Assembly (NCBI GenBank): GCA_001466705.2
Contig: LATX02000029.1
Location: forward strand, 1 to 60,824
Direction: 5' to 3'
Origin: Moniliophthora roreri
Lineage: Eukaryota; Basidiomycota; Agaricomycetes; Agaricales; Marasmiaceae
Length of the DNA: 60,824 nucleotides
The notes below the pieces were generated by a model. It saw only the letters and a list, made by a program, of their open reading frames with translations. It was not told the origin of the DNA and searched no databases. Below are positions 44,546 through 56,249 of this stretch, one piece after another; the stretch's first letter is position 1; each line of letters opens with the position of its first letter. Made by a program: the position numbers and the translations under genes.

Positions 44546-45120
44546 TCAGACGCAACGATACGGCTCGTACTTGGGCGGAGTCCGGAATTTCCTACATAGT
44601 GATGGATCAGCACTATAGCCATTTCCAATAGAGTCGAACACACCTGGCTTCCCGATGTCCTAATACCGACACCCACACGCGGAGATGAAGAGCGATTCCT
44701 AGCCTATGAAATGCGGAGCTCGTTAGGACTCGATACAAGGCAAAAATCTATCGACATACCAAGCCACCAGAAGACATCGGTAAGGCGGTTCAAAAGAGAG
44801 CGCCTGTCGTTTTTCAGACAGCCTGGATGCTGGGAAATGCCGCTGCGGTCTTTGGACGCCTGAAGGTGAACGTTGTCCGGTCATTTTTGGATATCGAGGA
44901 CGTTTCCTAGGCAGCAGTCATTATTGTAGAAGCTGAAGGTTGAAGATTGAGGGTTGAGCAGATGTATGAGATAGAACGTGGTCGGCACTCGGTACCCCGA
45001 GTCAGTAGTAAACATCCAAATATCCTTTGCTCGCCGACGTGTGTCAGGTCCTATGACAGTGTCCATTATCGTAAAATCGGGATCAATCACAAGTGCATTA
45101 GTGCACAATGGAGGTAGACA
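44546..45120 (-). CDS. Companion gene upstream of DUF6535, copy C side
   Basis: The minus strand reads KDIWMFTTDSGYRVPTTFYL, IHLLNPQSSTFSFYNND and NVLDIQ, then a short frame change, then LSFEPPYRCLLVAW up to 44760. Two further exons (44703-44644, 44591-44546) encode LGIALHLRVWVSVLGHREAR and KFRTPPKYEPYRCV, stop 44546-44548. Splice sites and final exons match the copy at 28684-29136. I do not know the family. The frame change near 44890 means this copy may also be damaged, or that I have missed an intron. It ends about 270 bp before the DUF6535 start, as on the other side. Confidence 0.45.
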
Positions 45121-45299
45121 CATCTAGCTGTAAGTAGTTACAAGAATCCCAAGCACACGAATAAAAATGTGTTCTACTCAGGCTCTCAGAACACTTACAG
45201 CTGCGTAGAATACAAAATCGGAAGAAGAAAAGTACAAGGTAGGTACGATAGTCACCACGAGAAACGCGTGTTCGGGGCGGGCGTTCATGATCAATAGCA

Positions 45300-47000
45300 A
45301 ATACAAAGGCCCATTATCGCATGAGCTTGAGCCTAGAAGCCATGATGCACGTATTCAATGCAAATGGGTCGCCTGTTTTCAAAGAGGAATTGAGAGGATG
45401 CATATCGTGTTGGTGGTTCGGAATCGGAACAGAACTTTAACCAGATAGTCATGTCGCTAGGCGCTCATCTCACTAGAGCCGCAGCGACTTTTTTTCTATA
45501 CGTCTGCAATCATCACTAGTCGGACTCGGGACCATGTACTAGTCGTGCGGCTTTCAAGCTGTTGGGGATGACATTATTTCTGTGCGTTCTCTGGGCTCTT
45601 TCTCAGCACTCATAATCACTTTTCTAATCCCTGAATCACTCACAACTGCCTTTTCGTCAAGCGCATAGTATGTATGAGAGCATCACACGCGGAGCACGTC
45701 CAAGAGGAAAGCATGAAGGATCCTTTCCCCTTTCACCCGTTCGTCTGGTGGTGATTTCTAACACCTGGTCTGGGAGCATCAGTACGCAGTACAGACTAAC
45801 TGATCACTTTTATACTATTTAGACATTGTCGAGACTCGCAAGACACTCGTGTCATTATTCTTTTTAAGCTTCAATCTTCAAGTCAACTTCCAAGAACCCA
45901 CACTCAAATTCGACTGATAACGAACACCTGCGCCGTCTCCTTTCCAATTCCACCGCCACTAGCCCTCCACCGTTTGTGGGAATGATTTGGCGAGAAAGAT
46001 GCCAGCGTTCTTTTTGTTCCGAACCCAAGCTAGCCTGAAAAGGTCTGTACGCTTCTTAGACCCTGGACCTCAAACCAAAGAGAATCCCGGCCACTGATTA
46101 TTGGGAGACATGTTCAAGCCATGGAGAGAGGCCATTGCGATCGCGTCCTCGTGCGTACCATAGACCTTGACTCTTTCATTTCATTGCTAAAACAGCATTC
46201 AGTCTCGACATCAGTAACCTGAGGAAGACTCTCTTCAAGTCAACACACCTCCTGTCACCCGCTATCGAACCCCAAATCAATTGCGACTTCTTTTGCATCC
46301 TCCGAGTTAGTCCCAGCAGCATTATTGGGCCCAGACCACTAGAAACGTCGAGAAATGCAAGATGCCATTATTCGTCAAGTTAACGGCACTAGTGACTACT
46401 ATCCCATTTTCGGATCTTCTTCGAAACATCGTCATGCACTCTTGGTGGCGACCAATGGCTGTCAGGGCACACTCAACGGGATTTCGGTACGCCTGTCATT
46501 CTCTATTTCAGTGATTGAGGTTGACTCGTTGGAGTTTTCTAGGTGTCGTCAAAACACTCATTCCAAGTTCGAAGAGCCCAAAGGCTGATATCTGTACTAA
46601 AGAAACCTGAATTCAGTACTGGAACCAAAAACGATAGTATATTTTGCTACCTTGTCCGCACCCCCAATTTCTCAGATGTCCCTTAGCGTCCCGAGTTCCC
46701 CTGTTCGATAATCACCGTGGTTGCTGTCGTCGTCGTCGTGGTAAGAGGTTACGTCGATTATAAATCGCTACGAGCCGCGTATCTCGTCGCTCAACCTGTT
46801 CGTCTCCCCGCGAAGCATGTAACTATCCCTTGCCAAATGACCTCTCTACATCGACAACGTTCATTCACATCCATAGTAACTGGCTGGAGTCGCATCACAG
46901 ATGTGCAGGAGTACGGTGGGTGGGACCTCTTTCTTTCCTTTTATCACATTCACCTTCACTCGTCCTGACCCGATTTTCTCCCCTAAAGGCCTCAACTTAC
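45300..47000. other. Unassigned stretch
   Basis: No gene model can be supported. Around 47000-47170 a short minus-strand match to the companion gene (near the segment before LSFEPPYRC) suggests another decayed copy. Other short ORFs have no recognisable motif. Confidence 0.35.
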
Positions 47001-47538
47001 TCTTACTACGCCTCTCAACTCGTACAAACGGCGTCAAGTCGCAGTGAAGAGAGATTCCCGTCTGGTGGACAAAGTGGTTTGAAAGAGAGCTCCTCGTGCT
47101 TGATGCATGGTGGTGACAGCGACTAACCTGCACGCTGGAAAATGCCGCCACGGTTTTGGATGCCCGAGGTATTTTTGTAGCGCATGGGAAGAGTGCGTTT
47201 AGTACTCGGATGGTGGGTAAATGGAAATGGGCATTGGCGTATGGAAAGAGATGATGGAGGTTTCGAGTTGAGCCTGGTTGAGCCTGTTTCTACTCAAAGT
47301 AGTACCTATCTTTGTACTAGAAGGCAATCAGTATATTCGCTCTCTACATGTTTCGAGGACTGCGCATAAAGGCAATCCTTCCATAATGGGGCAAGCTTCC
47401 TTTCAAGTAAATGTTCTTCCATATACAATATTGCACATAAGTACAGGTAATGACTACGGGACCGGCGTTAGACTATGATAGTGATAAGAATACAGTGATG
47501 AGTAGCGTGAATTGGTAAATGAAAACGGGATACTTTAG

Positions 47539-50423
47539 CTACTGGCTGTCACTACGCAGGGCATGACGCTCTTGGTACTGTCTCCACAATGACTCGGGCA
47601 CATCGACGGACAGCCAATCGATTTCCATGGGTACATCAAAGTTCGGCGCCCTCACCTTTCGCACCGTTCCCACAAGACAATCGTTGATAAAGTGAGCGGA
47701 CTTTCTCTCCGACGCGTAACCCAAGATCATGGTCTCCTCGAACTGGCCCGCATAGAGCTTATGCCACCAAAGGAGGTACCAACGGATGATTGGGAGGAGG
47801 CCAGCATAATCATCGGTTGTGGTATACGAGGCGGGGTTCATGAGCAGCGCCGTCTTCTCTTTGTAAACGTCGTTATGCGTTCCCACAACCATCTTTTCAA
47901 AGAGCCCAGTCAGTTTCTCTTGGCCACCTTGTACGCATCCTCCGACCCAAACGAGCACCCAGAAGAAAGATTCCAAATCGTGTCTATATCTGCGCGGGGT
48001 GTGACCCGTGACACCTTCCGCTTTCAGAAGGTCCAGTGCCATAAATGGCCTCGTTCCCGTACGCTCGTAACCTTTGCGATCTGGAATTTCTGTACCAGGA
48101 TCCATCAACGTAGCAAAGTCGTAATCGTTTAGAATGCATTTCCCGGTGACCTTGCGATACATGATGTTGCTGAGACTGATATCTCCATGAGCGATACCGA
48201 TACACCAGAGAATATAGTGGCCTGTAAATCACTTGATCAGTATTGGAGAACAGCCACCAAGAACAAAAACTTACATCTTATAGCTTCCCAGAGCGCTACC
48301 CAGAACGCTTGTGGAGCCAGTTTCCGTGCTGGTTCCAAGATTGGGCATATCATCCACAACTGCACCCGACCATTCTCAGTCGATAAAGCCAGGAAAGACC
48401 GGATGAGGGCCGTCAATGTGTCCGGGAGCTCTTTCCATGCGTCGACCGTTGGTATATGATCCTTGACGTACGACCTCAAAGGTTCCTGCAGAAGCTTGTC
48501 AGCTCGACGATGAGCTTCGTCAAGAATAGCGGGTTCTTTGCTTCGCGGAATCTCTGGCCAGGCTGCTTTGAAGAACTTTTCTTCGGAAGGTGGAACGGGC
48601 TCTGCGTTAGGCCGAGCGGGTTCTGCGTCAGGCGGAGCGGGTTCTGGGACAGGCTCGCCTTTCGACCTCGTCACCATCGGATGTCCGCCCTGGCGCTTAC
48701 ACGAAGCCTTTGGGTCGTCAGAGACGTGTGCGGTAAATGGCCGCCGACCACACAGTTCAAAACGTGGGCCTTTCTTTGTATCCTCGATAATGTAGTACGT
48801 CTTCGACTCCGCAGGACAGAAAATCTTGGTGTCGCGCACGCCCCACATCCGACTGTTGAAGCGCTGGAAGATCATTACCATAACAACTAAAAGAGGCAAT
48901 TGTTGGACGATGTCGATGTAGTGTGTCTGGATGCAGCCCTGAGAGTCGTAATACCATAGTTGTAGTTCCGTGTCTGTCAATTGATGTCAGTGGTCAGGTC
49001 TCGCTTTAAATTCTTAAACTGTACGAACCTCGCAATAAGATACCAGTAGTGTGAGTGATATTCCATGCTGCACGCAGTCGTTCCAAGGCATAAAATGCGA
49101 GCTGCACATCAGGACTACAAAGCTTGTCCACTGACGGCGCCGAGGCATTGGGATACTGAGCATTTGAAATCGAACTCTCGCGCGGAGAAGGATTGTCGAT
49201 GCGGGACTTTTGCCTCTTGGAGGACGACTCTATGGCGGCTTCTGATCCACGTTTACGCTTTCCTGATGATGTAGCCGTGCCTGGAGATTTTCTTCAGTCA
49301 GAACCGTTAAGAGTTAATAATTCAAATCACGTACCTGAACCACCTGCTGCCTGGTTGCCCCCTTTCTCTGCTACCCTGTCCGCTGCCTGTTTCCTTACTT
49401 GATCGTCGCGCGGTGCAATTTCTGTCAGATCTTTACCCGAGAATGCCTTCTCGAGACGCTCTGGTCCCAATGACTTCTGTAACTTCTTCAATTCCCAAGG
49501 TTGTAGAACGTCCAGCCACCTTCGTTGTAGTCCTGCACGTGGTTTTGACCCCTTGTTGATTTTATCCCGACACTTTGTCCATTCGAGCTCGCCCGTAGCT
49601 TCAAACTAGTCCTTGAGAGTTTTAGGAGATGTGGCTATAATGTCAGGTTTCCTCTCGGTGCCAGTGACGCGCGTTACGATGACGGCAGGGTCGTTCGTGA
49701 AAAAGATGAGCTCGCTGTCGCCCATTGTGGCTGGAGTTATCAAGTCCCTGAATTCATGCGACCGAAAGTTGCAAAGGACCGTGTTCAATGCGGAAACTAG
49801 GTACCTGTATCGTTCGGCTTCGGTAGATGCCTTGCAACTACAACAAATACCATCAGTCTTCAATCGTACAGCTCAATATAGAATGCGAATACTCACTGCT
49901 CCCGAATTGACTCTTTCATCTCTCTGCATAGCTTAACATCCTCCTTTTCCTTTTCCTTTCCCTTTCCCTTTCCCTTTCCCTTCTTGCTTGAGTATGTCCT
50001 AAGGTCCTTATTGCAGAAGTCGATAGCCGTGGAGACGAGGTCGTTATAGAGACCACCGGCCTTCTCTTGAAGATCCTGTATAGCCTTTGATGCTTCGTCA
50101 CTCGAAATGTCGGCGGTGATGGCAGAGATGTCGTCGTCGTTCATGAGCATACGTGCAAGGAGCGCCTTGAGCATGTCAACGAAACCAGAGGTCTCTTTCT
50201 TGCTTAAATCGATATTCATGTGTTCGAGATTAGGTCGAAAGCGGATTCTGCGCAAATATATCAGTACCCATCACGTAGAAACGCGATACTGCAAACACTA
50301 CACGCACCTTTCGTCTGCAGTGTATTCTGCAAGTCCTGCAATGCCACAATTTTGAGGCGTAGAATGGATTGATCCGTCTAAATGACTTGGCTTGGATTTC
50401 TGGGGAGTTTGATGTTGAGACAT
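47539..50423 (-). CDS. FunK1 fungal-type protein kinase with an in-frame stop
   Basis: Exons 50423-50308, 50247-49897, 49837-49335, 49280-49029, 48973-48275 and 48221-47539 total 868 codons in one frame. The last exon holds the catalytic core: HGDISLSNIM (catalytic Asp and Asn), LNDYDFATLMD in place of DFG, RTGTRPFMALDLL, and RHDLESFFWVLVWV, all typical of FunK1, a eukaryotic-like kinase family expanded in mushrooms. The middle exon has MWGVRDTKIFCPAESKTYYI, and 48600-48660 encodes a Pro/Glu/Ala repeat. A basic region KRKRGSEAAIESSSKRQKS may be a nuclear signal. One TAG at 49606-49608, after PDIIATSPKTLKD, interrupts exon 3; everything downstream stays open. It may be a recent pseudogene, a base error, or an unrecognised splice. 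Confidence 0.8.
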
Positions 50424-50439
50424 GATGACAGTCAGAGAG

Positions 50440-53400
50440 TAACGTGGGCAGCATACTCACTTCCTGAGCGTGCTATTATAGAGGTCAAAGGCAGCTTTTG
50501 ACTTTTAGCCCCCGTGCACGTGATTACAGAAACGCGTGCCACGTTTGGCATCTTGTCACAGCGCCGGCGCTCATTGTTACCACCTACGTTCATGTCCACC
50601 GCTCTCTCCTCCTCTCGTGTCATTGTACACCTTGCCTGGCATCTCAAGAACATTATAAATTGACTGTAATGGGACCTGGTGGAATTATAAGGGATTGGTA
50701 TGTCTGGAATGCTCTATTTTTCTTCTAATCTTATTAACATGCTTTGAACCTCCCTAGTATGGACTCCTATGCCGTAGGTGTGTATAAACTGCATTCAGGC
50801 TTCCTTCACCATCTCTTTATCTCACCTTATCCTCTTAAGCACATCCCTGACACACTGAAGATGCTGAAAGACCCTGCAAGAAGTTCTTACACCATTGCCC
50901 CAGCAAACTCTCCTCCCCTGCTGCTCTCCTATGTCTAGAACCCATCATAACCTCCCAGATACCACCTTATACACTTCTAGAAGTACTCTGTACTCTATCT
51001 CCTTGTACAGCTTGCATTGCCCTTAGTATTACTGCTAATCCAATGTACAGTAGAATAGTCCAAATAAAAGATCTTTTTGATTGATTACTACCATCAGTGT
51101 GAAAGCTATATGTACTGCACAGTAATTGGGTATCACTTTGTGCACAAGGACTCTGAACTTCATGGGATAATGAATGCACTTGCTCCGGAAGGGGTCCGGC
51201 GTACTTCCGGCAGGGCAGTCACAGAGCGTGATGGAGGCTACCAAACAAGGGGGTAGCAAAAAAAATTTTTAGTACACGATGTTGATTTTTTTTTAAGGGC
51301 CGTCGAGGGGAACTAACTGACCATCACCTGCCATACAGTTGCGGTGAAAAGATTTGCAATGCCTTATTGAGTAGATCACTCCCATGGCCTTCAAAATTTC
51401 CCAAATATGGCAAGAGGCATGTTACAGGTTTGGTGAAGACCCTCAACAAGACTGTCTCTTTTGTGGATTGTTTGAACAAAATCAATTTTGCTATATTGTA
51501 GAACTTTGAAACAGAAGGAAAAATTGAGGGAAATGACAACTATGTGAAAATATCTGAGTTGCAATGTGTTCCCAGTGCAGATGGAAAACTCCTTCCTAAT
51601 AAGGCATTGCAAATCTTTTTGCTGCGACTGTATATGGAAGGTAAGTGACATCACCTTACCAAATTTGGCTGACCCTTACTGCTTTTTCGTTCCTTGCCAC
51701 CTCCTCCATCACTCTCTATGATATTTCAGCTGTATAAATAATTTCAAAGGTCAAAATCATACACAATGGCAACCAGCAGGGAACTGACAGTGGCCACAGA
51801 GGTGCTGTTGTGGTAACTAAAGAAGTTTGAAATTGGGAATATTTAATAGATAGATGCCTGCAACAACAGAATCCTGTTATTTCTGCCAAGAAAGAGCCTG
51901 AGAGAAGCAAGTAGTGAGTAATTTGACCACATTTGAGCCCCTAAGGATGCCCAAAAACCTAGAAAAAATATGACTCAAAAAAATTTTTAAGGACCTCAGG
52001 ACTGAACCAACCGACCATCATCATGTTTGGGATCCACTGCCTGCTGCCCTCTTGCTACCAAATTTAGGCAGACAACAAACAGGGCATGCTACTCTGGAGT
52101 CACATGCAAGGGGCTAAAAGATTGCCAACTGTCAATCAAAGGCCACAGTGACATGTGAGGGTTCCACCATCCACAGCTATTGTCCCCAAAATGGGAATGT
52201 CATTATCACACATGGCAATCGCAATAAGATATCCATCCACTCATTCTACTTACACAGCCAGCATCTTTCCCTTTCCAAGTCATGCTCTGGATTTATGGGT
52301 ATAAGTATATTCCTTGACTTGACTCGACTTCCTTTAATTCTTTTTGGAGAAACACTCAAAGCATGGATGCAGATTCAATGGATCTATACTGGTTTTTCAA
52401 GTTCATTGTTCATGAATAGCTCACTAGATGCCTAGATAGTTGAAGTCTATGTGTTTTCGAACTAGGAGTTCCCACAGTGCTTGGCTCCAAGCTGGGTAGG
52501 TGTTGGGCAACATCTGCACAGAACCGAAGCACATTGTGGAAACTGGCTGGGCCAAACTACAGCGGTTTGCGAAATCCTTGCAACACACATCAAAAGTGCT
52601 GGAACAAATAAAAATGGTTCTAGAAAATCCAAAAAATCATAAACTATGTATACTAGCCTTCTATTGGCCTAGATAAGACTTGTTTTGCTTCTTTATATAC
52701 CTTTGAAATACCTTAGACCTGTCTTTGAGTCTGAAGAATCAATATGGAGCTATCAAAGTGTTGAAACTTGCACTGGCTGTTGCCTAGTGAAGCATGCTCT
52801 CTTGTTGTCTTTCCATGCATTCTCGGGCTATAGCATGCTCATGAAAGGAAATAACACTGTTGTATGTGATAATTGATACAGAATTCCTTGAGGTACATGT
52901 TAAATTGAGGTGGGTAGAGGTTGTTGGGAGCAGAAGGGTTGGGTTTACACAAGTTTCCGAACAATTTTTCCTGATTTATAAGAGCTTCTGAGAGTTGTGG
53001 GAGGGGGGGGAATTTGTGTGTAGGACAAGATGAGAGTATAATGTGTTTATTGGAGGGCCCATTTGTAGTTGTGGACTGTGTGGAACTAGGAAGCCAGAGG
53101 ACATTAGAAAGATTTGTTAAAGACTTAGAAAGGCCTGATACACACCTTTTCATCAAAGTCAAATGAAAACTGCCAGAATACCTGCTAAATAAAGCTCCTG
53201 AATGAATACCAAGTGAAGATTTTGATACCTCCTTCTACTCCAGGATCCCAGAATCCATAATCATCTCTATAGGGCTGCTGGAATACCCTCAATTTCATTC
53301 TGTAAGCTTGAAAGATAGTCCAAGAACACGTAGAGATCAATAAGGCTAGTTAGAATGGCATTTTAGGTTGAGGGTAGGAGGTGAAATGACAAAAGACATA

Positions 53401-54500
53401 CTGCTCCAAAACTTGCCCTTCTCTAGTCCGAAATGTCTGGTTTTCTGAATCAAGTTCTTTCTGCACATGGTCTATCTTATTTTCAAGGATTCTATGTATT
53501 TTCAGGAGGCTATAGAGGTGTTTATGGTCTGCAGGTGAATTTCCATGATTTTTTGGGAATTATTTTATTTGTTCCAATGAAGATGCTTAAAAACCTATGC
53601 CTCTACTATGAAAACACAAGGCTTGTGGTGCCAAAATACCCTCAAAAAAGGTATATATATAAGTTCTTGATTCTCAGTTTTTGTTTGTGAGTTGGTTTAG
53701 CATGGTTCACTGTTACCATAATGTTAAGAATAATTCTCAATGTCTCGCTCGGTAGTTCAGAGATGACACTATGTACAAGGTGTTCTTTTAACATGGTTTT
53801 CTGATTGAGAAAACACTTAATCTTCTTGCAAAGAGAATTTTTATAAAACCATACATAAATTCTAAATTTCAATTGTGTCCTCTCAACAAGAATATGCCTG
53901 GAGAATACTAAATTTTCAGCAGCAAAAGATATGGAATTTTCAAATTCTGAAAATTAATAGATAATACAATATATTAGAATAATTTCCATACTGAGAAAAC
54001 ATTAAATTTTCTCTGGTTGAAAATGCTCAGAAAATGCTGATAAGATAAGATAAAGATTCCACACTTTCTATTGTGGGAAAGTCAGAGAAAACACTAGGAA
54101 AACACTAGGAAAATAGTAGGAAAATCATGTGAAAACACTATATTTTAAAACAGTTCTTAGATAGTTTTCATATAGTTTTCTTTTTGTATTTAACATGTTT
54201 TCTTTGATATAAAATTCAAAATCTTATATTTGTTTTCTAAATGTTTTCTCACTATTTTATAAGGCAGAAAATTTAGTATATTGGTAATTAGAAAATTAAA
54301 GGATAATTCTATAATTTCATTATTATAAAATAATCAAAAAACACAGGCTCTTCTGGAAATTAAAATCCAGAGTATGCTTGCTGTTTTCAATATGTGATGA
54401 TAACTTGAAACTAATGGAATTTTCTGAGTGTTGTCTGGAAGCAAATATATAGCAGTATTCTGAGTGTATTTCCTTTGTATTAATAGTATAAAAAGAACAC
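50440..54500. other. Gene-poor, repeat-like stretch
   Basis: No ORF with a recognisable domain. 51230-51310 and 51970-52020 share a short AAAAAAATTTTT plus AACYGACCATCA arrangement. 53700-54350 is strongly AT-rich with many GGAAAA/GAAAAC repeats, such as the AAAACACTAGG pair near 54093-54110. It is probably old transposon debris. Confidence 0.4.
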
Positions 54501-54669
54501 CTCATACGTAGTGTCTACCAGCTGTAATGTCACTGCCAGGACCTGAGTTGGGATCAGAAGGACCAGAGTGGTCATTGATGGAAACATGACCAGGTGGTGT
54601 AGTGTTGAGAGTATGTGGGTCTATTATGCTTGGGTCAGGGAATGGGCTTGGCATATGCAGCACCTGTGG

Positions 54670-55569
54670 CTAATCATGAGGTTGGGCTGCAGAAGGTTCT
54701 GAAGGTGGGGTAGGTGTGTGTGCAGGAAGTTCTGAAGATGGGATAGGTGTGCATGCAGGAGGTTCTGGAGGTGGATGGGACGGTGGAGGCATTGGATTCC
54801 CTGTGTTGTTTGTTGTGCTGACAGAGCACTGTGCCCTTGATGCACCTTTACAAGTTGTTGCTGACTTCAACTTTCCACCTTTAGGACCTTGGGTAACATT
54901 TTTGTCGTTCTGTATGTGACGACTGTTGGCATGGTGTTCAATGCTGTCATCACTTGTCTTTGGAGGCCCAGACTGGATGTTTGGAAGATTGGCAAGATAA
55001 GCCAACTTCCATTTGGCATACTCATCATCAGTCATGCAGTGAAAACCACACTCCCCATTCTGAATCATGCTCAAGGCCTTCTTGAGGGGAGGCACTGAAC
55101 TGCTGATCTTGCTAAGGTTTTCAATTTGTCCCAAAGGCCAACCTTCAAGAACCACTCGATACTTCAAGGTAACAGCAGCATCAAAGTTGCCATAGAATAT
55201 CCATCTCAGCGAATTGTCCCCAATGGCTTTTTCTGATTTGCATGTAAGTATTTTTGAATATCATCAGTTCATGAATGACTTATGGAATGATTTCTGCAGC
55301 TTGTCCCTTATGGTGGTCTTCAAATAATTTGCGTGTTTGACAACAGTCATCCTGGAGGTAAGATCTGGCTAATAATAAGTGGATGCTCTTAGGTATAGTT
55401 TAGAATCCTTACTAGCAGCATTGCAGCCTGCAACAGCAAACACCTCTATCTTGCCCACCACTCTATTTCTATCCCAACCACCCTTGATTGCAAAGTGCAT
55501 GTAGTCATTGATGCTGTCATTGGTGAAATACCAATGAGGTTTCATGTAATTGTCGTGGGTGTTCCTCAC
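54670..55569 (-). pseudogene. Degenerate copy of an Agaricomycetes repeat-gene family
   Basis: The minus strand encodes, 5' to 3', HWYFTNDSINDYMHF ... VVGKIEVFAVAGC (55369-55569), then after a gap FGNFDAAVTLKYRVVLEGWP, QIENLSKISSSVPPLKKAL and MTDDEYAKWKL, ending at 54670 in a Pro-rich tail. The order 'K-YRV-LEGWP ... NLS ... L-PL' is one I associate with a multicopy basidiomycete gene family of unknown, possibly transposon-associated, function. Several stops separate the pieces, and more decayed homologous codons extend to about 56240. Not functional as read. Confidence 0.4.
54690..54785 (-). repeat. 33-bp minisatellite in a Pro-rich tail
   Basis: About two and a half copies of a 33-bp unit (GGTTCTGAAGGTGGGGTAGG...) encode repeated PPSEPPACTPI / SSELPAHTPT units on the minus strand. 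Confidence 0.6.
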
Positions 55570-56249
55570 AAGGAGGAAAAAGCCATCAAGTCCTGTTCAC
55601 ATTGTATCTAACATGTGTTAAATGAGCCTACTATGGCTTCCAGATTGGCAATGATATTGCTAATGTCTCTGGCACAGCTACATGCATTGGGTCATTTAGC
55701 CTTCCTGTGACAGTCTTCTTTATTGAGCTGCTTGTACTCCTTCACTGCAATATCCTTCTCAATTCGGTAAGCTTCGCATATTTGGTCTTGTACTGTTTAT
55801 TGATTTGCATCAAGGACAAAGGTGTTCCAGCTATGTGTATGTGTTCAGCTAGCAGGAAGCAAGTAATGGCAAAACAACAAATGTCACCTTGATGGAGTTC
55901 ATGAGATTTGAGCCACTTGAAGGCATTCTATGGATTCATCTTCATGCATGGTCAGACCAACTTCATGCTGCCTTGAAAGAGAATGTCAAGGAAGTAACGT
56001 GGCTTCTTATCAAAGTCTTTGGCAAGCTGGGCGGCAGTGGCAAGGATTTTGGATATCCACTTCTGTATACTCTCGTCCATTCTCTGTCACTCATCTTTCA
56101 CAGCCTCATCAACCTTCTTGCATTGGGCCCATGGTATGCAAGGTTGTCTCTTGTGCTCACCATGACAGAGTCAAGGAACAAGAATATAATAAGCCAGCAT
56201 CATCCCATTGTATTGAGCTATGGGTGGAAGACAAGATAAGGTGACACAG

